From assembly GCF_022836495.1 (NCBI RefSeq), contig NZ_BQXM01000001.1, forward strand, positions 186,001 to 250,000: a stretch of DNA of 64,000 bases. The letters are read 5' to 3'. How positions within the stretch are numbered: the stretch's first letter is position 1; each line of letters starts with the position of its first letter. The notes beneath the pieces were generated by a model. The model had not been told where the DNA came from. It did no database searches and saw only the letters and a list, made by a program, of their open reading frames with translations. This stretch comes from Desulforhabdus sp. TSK (GTDB lineage: Bacteria; Desulfobacterota; Syntrophobacteria; Syntrophobacterales; Syntrophobacteraceae). Shown in pieces: positions 45,705 through 55,070 of the stretch. Position numbers and translations under genes: made by a program.

Positions 45705-48700
45705 ATGAGCGAGAAGAATGCAACACAATCGGTTACAGGCGCCGTCATGGTCGTTGGAGGCGGCATTGCAGGAATGCAGTCGGCTCTGGACCTGGCAGAT
45801 TCCGGCTACTACGTCTACTTGGTTGAGAAACAGCCCTCCATTGGAGGTGTGATGGCTCAGCTGGATAAGACCTTTCCTACCAACGACTGTGCTATGTGAA
45901 TTATTTCGCCCAAGCTGGTCGAGGTCGGCCGGCACCTGAATATCGAACTGTTGACATTGTCTGAAGTCAAGGACGTCTCGGGCGAACCGGGAAATTTTAC
46001 GGTAAAAGTTCTGGAGCAGCCTCGTTACATCGATGTGAGCAAGTGTACGGGTTGTGGCGAGTGCGCCAACGTCTGTCCGGTGGTTCGGAAGAACGAATAC
46101 GATATGGCCATGAGTCAGCGCAAGGCCGCCTATCGCAGATACGCTCAGGCGGTCCCCGGCGCCTTCGCCATCGAAAAGCGGGGCAGCTCCCCCTGCAAGG
46201 TGGCCTGCCCGGCACATATCTCGGTCCAGGGCTATGTAGCCCTCGCTGCCGAGGGTAAGTACCACGAAGCCCTGAAGCTCGTCAAAGAAGAGAACCCGCT
46301 TCCCTCCATCTGCGGCAGGGTGTGTCATCACCCGTGTGAGTCGGCCTGCAAGCGAGGTGATGTGGACCAGCCCGTCGCCATCGATTCAATCAAACGCTTC
46401 GTGGCCGATCTCGATCTGCACTCTGAGACGCGCTATGTCCCGGAGATCAAAGGTAAGCACAGTGAGAAAGTCGCGGTCATCGGCTCGGGACCCGCGGGTT
46501 TATCCTGCGCCTATTATCTCGCCATCGAGGGCTACCAGGTAACCGTCTTCGAAAAACTTCCGGTCCTTGGCGGCATGCTTTCCGTCGGCATCCCCGCCTA
46601 TCGGTTGCCCCGCGACATCATCGGAGCAGAAATCCAGGTCATCCAGGACATGGGCGTGGAATTCAAAACGGGCGTGGATATTGGAAGAGACATAACTATC
46701 GCTCAGCTCAGGGAACAGGACTACAAGGCCTTCTTCGTGGCCATTGGGGCTCACGAATGCAAGAGTCTCGGCATCGAGGGCGAGGACCTCGATGGGGTCT
46801 ACCCGGGTGTAGATTTTCTGCGGGATGTCAACCTCGGCAAAGAAGTGGCCCTTGGAAACCGGGTGGCGGTGGTCGGCGGCGGAAACGTTGCCATGGATGC
46901 CGTTCGCACGGCGCTCAGGCTGGGTTCTCAGAAGCCTTTTATCCTCTATCGGCGCAGCGTGGAAGAAATGCCTGCCAACGAAGAGGAAATCGAAGAGTGC
47001 CGTGAAGAAGGCATTGAGCTCTTCACCCTCACCAACCCGGTGCGGATCATAGGAGAAGGCGGGCGCGTCAAGGCAGTGGAATGCGTGAAGATGGAGCTCG
47101 GCGAACCCGATGCGAGCGGAAGGCGCCGCCCCAGAGCGGTTCCGGGCTCAGAGTTCACCATTGAAGTCGATGCCGTGATTCCGGCCATCGGCCAGGAATC
47201 CGATTGGGCCTGCCTTACCCCTGAATGTGCCTGTCAGCTCTCCGACTGGGGTACCATGCAGGTCGATCCTCTCACTTTGCAGTCAAATGATACCGACATT
47301 TTTTCCGGCGGAGACGCGGTTACCGGTCCAAAGACAGTCATCGAAGCCATTGCAGCCGGGAAACAGGCTGCCATTTCCATCACGCGGTTTTTGAACGGCC
47401 AGGACCTCCTGGCGGGGCGAGAGCAGGAGTGGAAGGCGATCGAAGAAGTGCGTACAGAGGGGTACGATCGTATTCCCCGTGAGCATATGCCTCGGCTCGC
47501 CCCCGAAGGGCGCCTCAAAAGCTTTGATGAGGTGCAACTCGGTTTTTCCGAGGAGCAGGTGCGAAAGGAAGCCGAGAGATGCCTGAGCTGCGGGGTATGT
47601 TCCGAGTGCTACCAGTGTGTGGAAGCCTGTCTTGCCAAAGCGGTTATCCACGAGGATCAGCCTAAAGAACGCGATATTCAGGTCGGAGCGCTTGTGGTGG
47701 CTCCCGGATTCCAGCCTTTTGACCCCACCTCGTTTGACACCTACGCCTACGCAAAGCTCCCCAATGTAGTGACCTCCATGGAGTTTGAACGCCTTCTTTC
47801 GGCTTCAGGACCGACCATGGGACATCTCACGCGCCCTTCGGATCACAAAGAGCCGAAAAAAATTGCCTGGCTCCAGTGTGTGGGATCGCGAGACATCCAT
47901 CACTGCGACCATGCGTACTGCTCGGGGGTATGCTGCATGTATGCGATCAAGGAGGCTGTGATCGCCAAAGAGCACGCTGGAGGCAATCTCGAGACTACCA
48001 TCTTTTACATGGACATGCGGACTCACGGGAAGGATTTCGAGAAGTTTTACAATCGGGCCAAAGACCAGCATGGCGTTCGGTTTGTGCGTTCCCGCGTCCA
48101 CAGCATTGAGCCCGTGGCTGGGGCAGATGACCTGGAGATCAGCTTCGTGACGGAGGGAGGCACCATCCAGCAGGAAACATTCGATATGGTGGTGCTCTCA
48201 GTAGGTCTCGAGGCTTCCAAGAGCGCCTTGGATCTTGCTCAGCGGCTCGATCTCAAACTGAACGACAATCAGTTCTGCGAGCACAGTTCATTTGAACCCG
48301 TATCGAGCAGCCGTCCGGGCATCTTTGTTTGCGGTGCCTTCCCGGGACCCAAGGATATTCCTCAGTCCGTCATGGAGGCGAGTGCAGCGGCATCGGCGGC
48401 GGGATGCCTTCTCGCCGCATCAAGAGGAACACAGGTTCGGGAAAAGCAAACTCCGCCCCAGATCAATGTTACCGGCGAACGCCCGCGGGTGGGTGTCCTC
48501 GTTTGCCATTGCGGCATCAACATCAGCGGTGTCGTGGACGTACGGGCGGTGAGGGATTTTGCGAAGACGCTCCCGTTCGTGGAATTTGTGACGGACAATC
48601 TGTATACCTGTTCGCAGGATACCCAGGTGGCCCTGAAAGACCTCATCCATGAACACCGTCTGAATCGCATCGTGGTTGCAGCCTGTACGCCTCGAACCCA

Positions 48701-50135
48701 CGAGCCGCTTTTCCAGGAAACGATGGCCGATGCAGGACTGAACAAGTACCTTTTCGAAATGGCTAATATCCGCAACCAGGACGCCTGGGTCCACAGTCAA
48801 GACCCGGCGATGGCCACGGAAAAGGCCAAAGATCTGGTGCGGATGGCTGTGGCCAAGGTTGCACTGCTCGAACCTCTCCAGGAAGCCGAGCTCAGTGTCA
48901 ATCAAAAAGCGCTCGTGATTGGCGGCGGTGTGACAGGCATGGTGGCGGCAAAAGCCATTGCGGATCAAGGATATCCGGTCACCCTGGTGGAGCGTGAGCC
49001 GCAGCTTGGTGGACAGGCCCTCAGCCTCCATAAAACCTGGCGCGGCGAAGAAGTTCAGCCCTACCTGCAGCAATTGACCGAACAGGTCACGACGCATTCG
49101 AACATTACAGTCTGCCTTTCCACGTCGGTGACGAACGTGGATGGATTTGTGGGGAACTTCAAGACCACTCTTCAAAACGGCGGAGAACCGTGGGTGGTCG
49201 ATCATGGCATTGCGGTCATCGCAACGGGTGGGCAGCAGTGGCGCCCGGATGAGTATGCCTATGGCAAAGACCCGCGCATTGCGACCCATCAGGAGCTGGA
49301 TCGCCGATTCCTCGAGAAGGATCCGACCCTGAAACATGTTCAAAGTGCCGTTTTTATTCAGTGCGTCGGGTCGCGTGAACCCCATCGTCCGTATTGCAGC
49401 CGCGTGTGCTGTACACACTCTGTAGAAAGCGCTCTGGAGCTCAAGCGTATGAACCCCGAAAGCGACATTTACGTGCTCTACAGAGACCTGAGAAGCTACG
49501 GAGAGAGGGAACTGCTCTATCTCGAAGCACGCAAAGCCGGGGTAATCTTTATTCGATACGACCTCGCTCACAAGCCGCAGGTAGAAATCAGAGACGGCAA
49601 CCTGCACGTGACCGTGATCGACCACGTGCTGCAGCGCCCGATCACTTTGACTCCGGATCTTCTGACTCTGGCGACGGCGATTCTACCTAACGAGACTGCG
49701 GCCTTGGGGCAATTTTTCAAGGTGCCCGCCAATGAAGACGGTTTTTTCATTGAAGCACACGCCAAGCTGCGCCCGGTGGAATTTGCAACGGATGGGGTCT
49801 TCCTGTGCGGACTGGCCCATTACCCGAAGCCTCTGGATGAGAGCATCGCTCAGGCGCAGGCCGCGGCGTCCCGTGCATCGACCATCCTTGCGCGCGAGAC
49901 GATCCAATTCAGCGGCAACGTGGCCAGCACGGATCAGTTGCTTTGCAGCGCCTGTGGAACGTGTGTGAATATTTGCCCCTATTCGGCGCCCGGATTCAAT
50001 GCCAAGGGCAAGGCCGAAATCAATCCGGCTCTCTGCAAAGGCTGTGGTCTTTGTGTCGCCTCCTGCCGCTCCGGCGCCATCCGCCTCCGGGGCTTTGACG
50101 ATGCACAGATCTTTGCCATGCTTGAAAGCCTCTAG
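45705..50135 (+). CDS. hdrA: Selenocysteine-containing HdrA with inserted GltD/NfnB-like NAD(P)H module
   Basis: Read through the in-frame TGA at 45897-45899, the gene encodes 1476 residues. The N-terminal FAD/Rossmann unit ([20 protein letters not shown]) leads to [15 protein letters not shown] with Sec65, where the paralogue at 55849 has Cys. A [4Fe-4S] motif (C114, C117, C120, C124) follows. A GltD/NfnB-like module is then inserted at about 150-620: [36 protein letters not shown] near 260 and a second dinucleotide fold [12 protein letters not shown] near 390. The HdrA core resumes at [13 protein letters not shown], includes VCHCGIN, a second FAD-type repeat near 1070, and two C-terminal ferredoxin motifs. 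GGAG is 9 bases before the ATG at 45705, but 3 before the one at 45699. Likely role: bifurcating flavoprotein with its own pyridine-nucleotide site. Confidence 0.9.
45897..45933 (+). promoter_or_regulatory. UGA selenocysteine codon and bacterial SECIS hairpin in hdrA1
   Basis: TGA at 45897-45899 is followed, 14 bases on, by the 7-base stem GCTGGTC (45914-45920) / GGCCGGC (45927-45933), with G-T wobbles, closing a six-base loop GAGGTC. The loop starts 21 bases after the UGA, within the range usual for bacterial SECIS elements (about 16-37), and holds G in its first two positions and a GGU, as in the E. coli fdhF element. The reading frame is open on both sides of the TGA and the protein aligns across it with its Cys paralogue. 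Confidence 0.85.
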
Positions 50136-50155
50136 ATTGAGCGTCGGCGGACCAC

Positions 50156-50202
50156 TGCAGCGCGAGAGACCCAGCCCCATGCGGCGAGTTTCTTGCGCTG
50201 CA
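50156..50202 (+). other. Intercistronic hairpin between hdrA1 and mvhD1
   Basis: TGCAGCGC (50156-50163) and GCGCTGCA (50195-50202) form a perfect 8-base stem with a 31-base loop in the gap after hdrA1. The hdrA2-mvhD2 gap also holds a hairpin at the same position, suggesting a shared RNA-stability or processing element. Confidence 0.5.
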
Positions 50203-50238
50203 CCGGTCTGCTAAAGGGTTTGAAGAGGAGATCGTTAG

Positions 50239-50670
50239 ATGAGTGAGTGGGAACCAAAGATCGTTGCCTTTCTTTGCAACTGGTGCTCCTACGGGAGCGC
50301 AGATCTGGCCGGGGTGAGCCGTCTGCAGTATCCACACAATATTCGCGCCATTCGGGTCCCCTGTTCCGGGCGAGTGAACCCGAAATTCATCCTCGCTGCT
50401 TTACGCCAGGGGGCCGACGGCATTTGGGTCTCCGGGTGCCATCCCGGCGATTGCCACTACATTGAAGGAAACCTGTACGCACGGCGAAAGTTCACGCTTT
50501 TGAAGAACCTTCTCGATTACACGGGAATGGAACCGGAGCGGCTTCATTTCTCATGGATTTCTTCAGCGGAGGCGACCAAATTTGCCGAAACGGCGCGAGG
50601 GGTGGTTGATGCAGTAAAGACACTGGGACCTGCCCGACATTTCATCAAGCGGGAAGCCGAGGTGGCGTAG
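50239..50670 (+). CDS. mvhD: MvhD/FlxD-type iron-sulfur electron-transfer protein, copy 1
   Basis: A 143-residue protein of the MvhD (F420-nonreducing hydrogenase delta, FlxD) family, which carries a [2Fe-2S] cluster and hands electrons to HdrA. Family motifs are FLCNWCSYGSADLAG at residues 11-25, RVPCSGRVNPKF, and SGCHPGDCHYIEGN. The length equals that of the second copy at 59034. GAAGAGGAG precedes the ATG by 7 bases. It lies downstream of hdrA1 and directly before the flxC-like gene. No hydrogenase catalytic subunit is present, so electrons should come from the Flx-type subunits or from the GltD-like module in HdrA1. Confidence 0.9.
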   Translation: MSEWEPKIVAFLCNWCSYGSADLAGVSRLQYPHNIRAIRVPCSGRVNPKFILAALRQGADGIWVSGCHPGDCHYIEGNLYARRKFTLLKNLLDYTGMEPERLHFSWISSAEATKFAETARGVVDAVKTLGPARHFIKREAEVA

Positions 50671-50672
50671 AG

Positions 50673-51620
50673 ATGCGAGCATATACCGGAAGGATTCGAG
50701 AGGCGGCAAAACGCCTGTTGGCCGAGAATCGCGTAGACGTTGTGATCGGGTTTCGCAAGGGAACGATTCCCCTGATGAATGAGCCCTATCTCATCAAAAG
50801 TGTCGATCAGGTGAACCAGCTTTACTGGGACAGCAATTGCGGAATCAACCTGGCAAATTACCTGCCCAAGAGGCCGGATCGCGTGGGGATCGTGGCCAAG
50901 GGCTGTGACTCCAGGAATATTGTCGTTCATATTCTGGAAAATCAGATCAAGCGCGAGCAGCTCTACATTATCGGAGTTCCCTGCAAGGGAATGCTGGACC
51001 GCCGTCGCATCATGGCTGAACGCAATGGGCGTGAGCCATTGTTTGCAGAAGAGCTGGAACATAAAGTGCGGACTGTAAGATACGAGCTCGATCTGACGCG
51101 CGATCGCAATTACTTTCTGCAGGACAATTGCAGAATCTGCACCCACCGAAACCCAGTGATCTATGACGAGTTGGTGGGAGATCTGGTGGAAGAGCAGCAG
51201 GTGGACCGCTATACGGATGTACGCAAAATTGAAGCTATGTCCGCAGAAGAGCGCTGGGAGCATTTCGAGAAGCTCATTGAGCCCTGTCTGCGGTGCTATG
51301 CCTGCCGGAACGCCTGCCCCCTCTGCTACTGTCCCACCTGTTTCGTGGATGAAGCACGTCCTCAGTGGGTGGGAAAGAGTCTCGACAAGACGGATACGCG
51401 AACGTTTCATTTTCTTCGAGCCTTCCATGTTGCTGGACGGTGTACAGACTGCGGCGCCTGTGAACGGGCCTGTCCCGTAGGCATCCAGGTGCGTCAGTTC
51501 ACGAAGAAAATGGAGAAGGATATCAAGGAACTATACGGCTATGAAGCGGGTGTGATTGCAGATGAACGGCCGCCATTGGATACATATCGGCCCGGTGACC
51601 CCGAGCCGTTTTTCAAATAA
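50673..51620 (+). CDS. FlxC-like iron-sulfur protein (FrhB/FdhB-related with 4Fe-4S dicluster), copy 1
   Basis: A 315-residue iron-sulfur protein. The N-terminal half resembles the FrhB/FdhB group (GFRKGTIPLMNEPYL, KGCDSRNIVVHI, GVPCKGMLDRRR). The centre has QDNCRICTHRNP, and the C-terminal half holds two cysteine-rich [4Fe-4S] motifs, CLRCYACRNACPLCYCPTC and CTDCGACERACP. This is the family encoded next to mvhD and flxB in Hdr-Flx clusters of anaerobes; I call it FlxC-like from context. It starts 2 bases after mvhD1 and ends 12 bases before flxB1, so all are in one operon. Confidence 0.83.
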   Translation: MRAYTGRIREAAKRLLAENRVDVVIGFRKGTIPLMNEPYLIKSVDQVNQLYWDSNCGINLANYLPKRPDRVGIVAKGCDSRNIVVHILENQIKREQLYIIGVPCKGMLDRRRIMAERNGREPLFAEELEHKVRTVRYELDLTRDRNYFLQDNCRICTHRNPVIYDELVGDLVEEQQVDRYTDVRKIEAMSAEERWEHFEKLIEPCLRCYACRNACPLCYCPTCFVDEARPQWVGKSLDKTDTRTFHFLRAFHVAGRCTDCGACERACPVGIQVRQFTKKMEKDIKELYGYEAGVIADERPPLDTYRPGDPEPFFK

Positions 51621-51632
51621 GGGAATGAATCC

Positions 51633-52685
51633 ATGTCGGAAATGTATATCGCCAAAGAGAAATTTCCCGCAACCGTCAAACAGCTGATGGGGCGCTGCCG
51701 CGTCTATGGGCCTGTATTTCGCGGACAGTATCATGAGTTTGCCGAGCTGAAAGCAGCCGAGGATGCGGACATGGGCTATCAGAACACCCGCCTCTCTCCC
51801 AAGGAGCTTTTTCATCCCCAGTCCGAGCGGATGTTTACCTATTCGCTGGATAAAAGCGATTCCGAAGCGGAGATACTCAAGGAAGCTCCCAAAGATTTTT
51901 CATCTCGAGTGATTCTTGGCATTCGCCCTTGTGACGCGAAGGCTTTTCAACTGGATGACAGGAATTTCGATGTGGATCGGTTCAGAGATCCCTGGTGGGT
52001 GAAGCGAAGGGAAAGTACGACCCTGGTCGGCCTTGCCTGCAATCAACCTTGCGCGAGCTGCTTTTGTACGACTGTGGGAACAGGCCCGTTCGACACCGGA
52101 GGACTGGACGTTCTCCTCACTGACGTGGGCAATGGTTATGTAGCTCGGTCCACTTCCAGCAAGGGTGACGATCTGCTTCAGGGTATGGAGGGCGGAGAGA
52201 AGGTCTCGAGTGAGGCCGCCCAGAAAGTGATGGACTTGAAGATTAAGGCTGAAAAACAACTGGGCGTGCAGTTTGATGTGAGTACACTGTCCGAGCAGCA
52301 GATGCTTGAGCTCTTCAATGCCTCCTTCTGGGATGACATCCAGTTTTCCTGCATCAACTGCGGAATATGTACTTTTCTCTGCCCAACGTGCTGGTGTTTC
52401 GATATACAGGATGAGGTTCATGGGAATAAGGGAGATCGCATCAGAAACTGGGATTCGTGCATGTTTCCACTCTTCACTCTGCACGGTTCGGGGCACAATC
52501 CGCGATCACAGAAGTTGCAGAGAGTTCGACAGCGCTTCATGCATAAGCTCAAGTATTACGTGGACAAATACAAAGACGGTGTTGCCTGTGTGGGGTGCGG
52601 TCGCTGTGTGAGATTCTGCCCTGTAAACATCGATATTCGTCAAGTCGCTCGCCTGATGTCGGCTCGTTGTGTTTGTCCTGCGTAA
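51633..52685 (+). CDS. FlxB-like 4Fe-4S dicluster protein (sulfhydrogenase beta/AsrA type), copy 1
   Basis: A 350-residue protein of the family that includes sulfhydrogenase beta and anaerobic sulfite reductase subunit A. A middle region with GIRPCDAKAF and LACNQPCASCFCTTVG is followed by two C-terminal cluster motifs, CINCGICTFLCPTC and CVGCGRCVRFCP. It passes electrons between an NAD(P)H-flavin unit and the Hdr proteins. In module 2 the corresponding gene is followed by flxA; here there is no flxA, only a tiny membrane peptide gene whose ATG overlaps this stop (TAATG). The missing NAD(P)H subunit may be replaced by the GltD-like module in HdrA1. Confidence 0.85.
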   Translation: MSEMYIAKEKFPATVKQLMGRCRVYGPVFRGQYHEFAELKAAEDADMGYQNTRLSPKELFHPQSERMFTYSLDKSDSEAEILKEAPKDFSSRVILGIRPCDAKAFQLDDRNFDVDRFRDPWWVKRRESTTLVGLACNQPCASCFCTTVGTGPFDTGGLDVLLTDVGNGYVARSTSSKGDDLLQGMEGGEKVSSEAAQKVMDLKIKAEKQLGVQFDVSTLSEQQMLELFNASFWDDIQFSCINCGICTFLCPTCWCFDIQDEVHGNKGDRIRNWDSCMFPLFTLHGSGHNPRSQKLQRVRQRFMHKLKYYVDKYKDGVACVGCGRCVRFCPVNIDIRQVARLMSARCVCPA

Positions 52686-52798
52686 TGCCCCCAAAGATTA
52701 ATTGGAAGGATAAAAAGAAGGCCGTGGGCCTTGGCGGTGGGGTAACTTTCGTGATGCTGTACGCGTCGATTGTCTTAAACATTATCTTGAATACTTAA
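52685..52798 (+). CDS. 37-residue single-pass membrane peptide, coupled to flxB1
   Basis: The ATG at 52685 overlaps the flxB1 stop (TAATG), and 38 codons follow to TAA. The peptide has a basic start, MPPKINWKDKKKAVG, and one hydrophobic helix (about residues 15-35, GGGVTFVMLYASIVLNIILN). The positive-inside charge places the start in the cytoplasm. No family is recognised and it is too short for routine annotation. Start-stop coupling and a clear membrane helix support it as real. It could anchor the otherwise soluble module 1 at the membrane, which would be absent in module 2; that role is inference. Confidence 0.6.
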   Translation: MPPKINWKDKKKAVGLGGGVTFVMLYASIVLNIILNT

Positions 52799-52856
52799 AG
52801 ATGCCCAATGATCCACCGCCCCGGCCAGATGAAAGGTGAAATGAAAAAGAAGCTTC

Positions 52857-55070
52857 TCATGTGCCGCTCCCGGCGTGGACCTTGGCGAGAGCGTCCGCTG
52901 TCTCGATGAGCTGCAGGAACCATTGGTGTTTCGGGCGGCCCCGCTCCAGGTCCATTTCCTTTATGGCTTCAGGCAGGGGGAAGGTGGTGGTTCCCCTGCC
53001 GCTCAAGGCAAGTACCGAGATTTCCGTGGATTGTTCCTGCATGGCGTTGATGAGCGTCAAAGCCGCTGTCGATCCCATCCGGCTCGCCAGGATGCGATCG
53101 AAGGCCGTGGGAATTCCGCCGCGCTGTACATGCCCCAAGACCGCTGTGCGCACCTCGAATTGATCCTTGCTTTCTTCCTCCATCAAACGCCTTATGAAAT
53201 CAGTGGTGTAGTGAAAAGAGGCCATTTCGTTGCGCAGATAGATCACGAGCCTCTTGCCGTATTGAAAGCTTTTTTTCAGGTTTTCCACATCCGTGTTCAA
53301 TTCCGCCAGGCTGATGCCCTTTTCGGGAATGTAGGCTTTTTCAGCCCCCGAAGCCAGGGCGCTCATGAGGGCGAGGAATCCGCTCTGCCGGCCCATGACC
53401 TCAACGATGAAGGTGCGCCGGGTGGCGCCGGCGGTATGCCGAATTTTGTCTATGGCCTCGATGATGTTGTTGAGGGCGGTGTCGGTGCCCACGCAGTACT
53501 CAGTGAGGGGAAGATTGTTGTCGATGGTGGCGGGAACGAGCACCATGGGAATATTGAATGCGTCAAAATTTTCGCGCTGTGCAGCCAATTCCGCGATTTT
53601 GACATAGGTTCCCCAACCGCCGATGGCAATGATTCCCTTGATGCGGTGTTTTTGGATATTTTCGGCGATCATGGCCAGGTCCGCAGGCTTGAAATCAATG
53701 CGGGCGGTTCCGATTTCCGAGCTGGGTCGGTTGACCCATCCTACCATTTCATCCCAGTCGAGCTCTATGAAGTCTCCGCGAATGAGGCCCATGAATGCGT
53801 CTCTGGAGCCCAGGACGGGTATCCCCTGGTTGAGGAGGCAACGCGCGGCCACGCTGACGGCGGTGTTCATTCCCGGCGCATCGGCTCCTCCCGTCAGGAT
53901 GGCGACGACGCCGTCGTCATGACGCTCTTGAGCCGGCAGGATTCGGGTCAGGGTCTTGACGAGCTTCAACGTATTTTTGAAGCTCTCGCCCCGCAGCTCC
54001 AGAGCCTGGCTATAGTTTCCGGTTTCGATCTCCACCCCCACGGCTCGGCTCTTTTCCACGACGGTGGTGAGAGGCGTGGCGACGACCTCGTTTCTCACGA
54101 GCCCCAACATATGGCAATGGGGCGCGTCCGGAGCGTCCAGCAGCGTATCGACGGCTGCGACGCCCAGCCGAGTGGCCAGGATGCGGTCGAATGCCGTGGG
54201 CGAGCCTCCCCTCTGAACATGCCCGAGGACGGTGACTCGGACATCCAGACCCAGGCGTTCCGTTAGAATGCGTTTGATGTCATTGGAGGTGATGGTCAGA
54301 CCGTCTGGGTGCCTGGCGCCTTCGGCCACGATGACAATGTGGTGGGGACGGCCGATTTTGCGCCCTTTGTCGATGGCATCCACCATCTTCTGATGCCAGC
54401 GGAGCTCCAGTTCTTCCTCCGGCACCAGGACCCAGGAGGCGCCTCCCGCGAGTGTCGCCGCCAAGGCGAGATAGCCGCAGTGCCTTCCCATGGTTTCGAT
54501 AACGAAGGTGCGCTGGTGGGAGGCCGCTGTGGAGGTGAGATTGTCCATGGCATGAAGGATGTGGTTGAGAGCCGTATCAGCTCCGATGGACATGTCCGTT
54601 CCAAAGAGGTCATTGTCGATGGATCCCGGCAGGCCGATGACTTGAAGGTTCGGGATCTCACCCCTTGATGAGAATTCCTCATGCTCTTTGCGAAGCTGGT
54701 CCACGTGCTCGGGCCATTCCTGGGCAAGGACATGGGCGCCGCTGAGGGACCCGTCACCCCCGATGACGACGAGGGCCTCGATTTTGTGTTCAAGCATCTG
54801 GCGGGCGGCTTGACAGCGCCCCTCACGGGTTCTGAATTTTTCCGAACGCGCCGTGCCGAGGAAGGTGCCGCCCCTTTGGAGCAGACCGCCGACATCTTCC
54901 CATTGGAGCTGCCGGATTGCGTCTCCTCCCTTCGCCAAGCCTTCATAGCCGTCGTAAATTCCGTAGACTTTGAGCTTGCGATCCAGAGCTCTACGGGTGA
55001 CAGCCCGGATGGCGGCATTCATCCCGGGGGAATCCCCCCCGCTCGTCATTACGGCCAACGTTTTTATCAT
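52857..55070 (-). CDS. Double-length 6-phosphofructokinase with a degenerate second half
   Basis: A 737-residue protein made of two phosphofructokinase units in tandem (about 1-370 and 395-730), a plan familiar from eukaryotic PFK rather than the usual 320-residue bacterial enzyme. The first unit has TSGGDSPGMNAAIR, VIGGDGSLSG (ATP-type GGDG), PGSIDNDLFGTD with the catalytic Asp pair, and MGRHCGYLA. In the second unit GGDG is replaced by GGWG and the IDND pair by TIDNN, so it is probably regulatory or only structural. ATP rather than pyrophosphate is expected as donor from GGDG. It lies between and opposite to the two Hdr modules, ending 59 bases from the small membrane peptide gene. Confidence 0.9.
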   Translation of the reverse strand: MIKTLAVMTSGGDSPGMNAAIRAVTRRALDRKLKVYGIYDGYEGLAKGGDAIRQLQWEDVGGLLQRGGTFLGTARSEKFRTREGRCQAARQMLEHKIEALVVIGGDGSLSGAHVLAQEWPEHVDQLRKEHEEFSSRGEIPNLQVIGLPGSIDNDLFGTDMSIGADTALNHILHAMDNLTSTAASHQRTFVIETMGRHCGYLALAATLAGGASWVLVPEEELELRWHQKMVDAIDKGRKIGRPHHIVIVAEGARHPDGLTITSNDIKRILTERLGLDVRVTVLGHVQRGGSPTAFDRILATRLGVAAVDTLLDAPDAPHCHMLGLVRNEVVATPLTTVVEKSRAVGVEIETGNYSQALELRGESFKNTLKLVKTLTRILPAQERHDDGVVAILTGGADAPGMNTAVSVAARCLLNQGIPVLGSRDAFMGLIRGDFIELDWDEMVGWVNRPSSEIGTARIDFKPADLAMIAENIQKHRIKGIIAIGGWGTYVKIAELAAQRENFDAFNIPMVLVPATIDNNLPLTEYCVGTDTALNNIIEAIDKIRHTAGATRRTFIVEVMGRQSGFLALMSALASGAEKAYIPEKGISLAELNTDVENLKKSFQYGKRLVIYLRNEMASFHYTTDFIRRLMEEESKDQFEVRTAVLGHVQRGGIPTAFDRILASRMGSTAALTLINAMQEQSTEISVLALSGRGTTTFPLPEAIKEMDLERGRPKHQWFLQLIETADALAKVHAGSGT

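Noticed and set aside
45951-50135. Stand-alone 1394-residue HdrA starting after the TGA
   Set aside because: It would lack the N-terminal FAD fold; the upstream 66 codons encode that fold in the same frame and a SECIS-like hairpin joins them.
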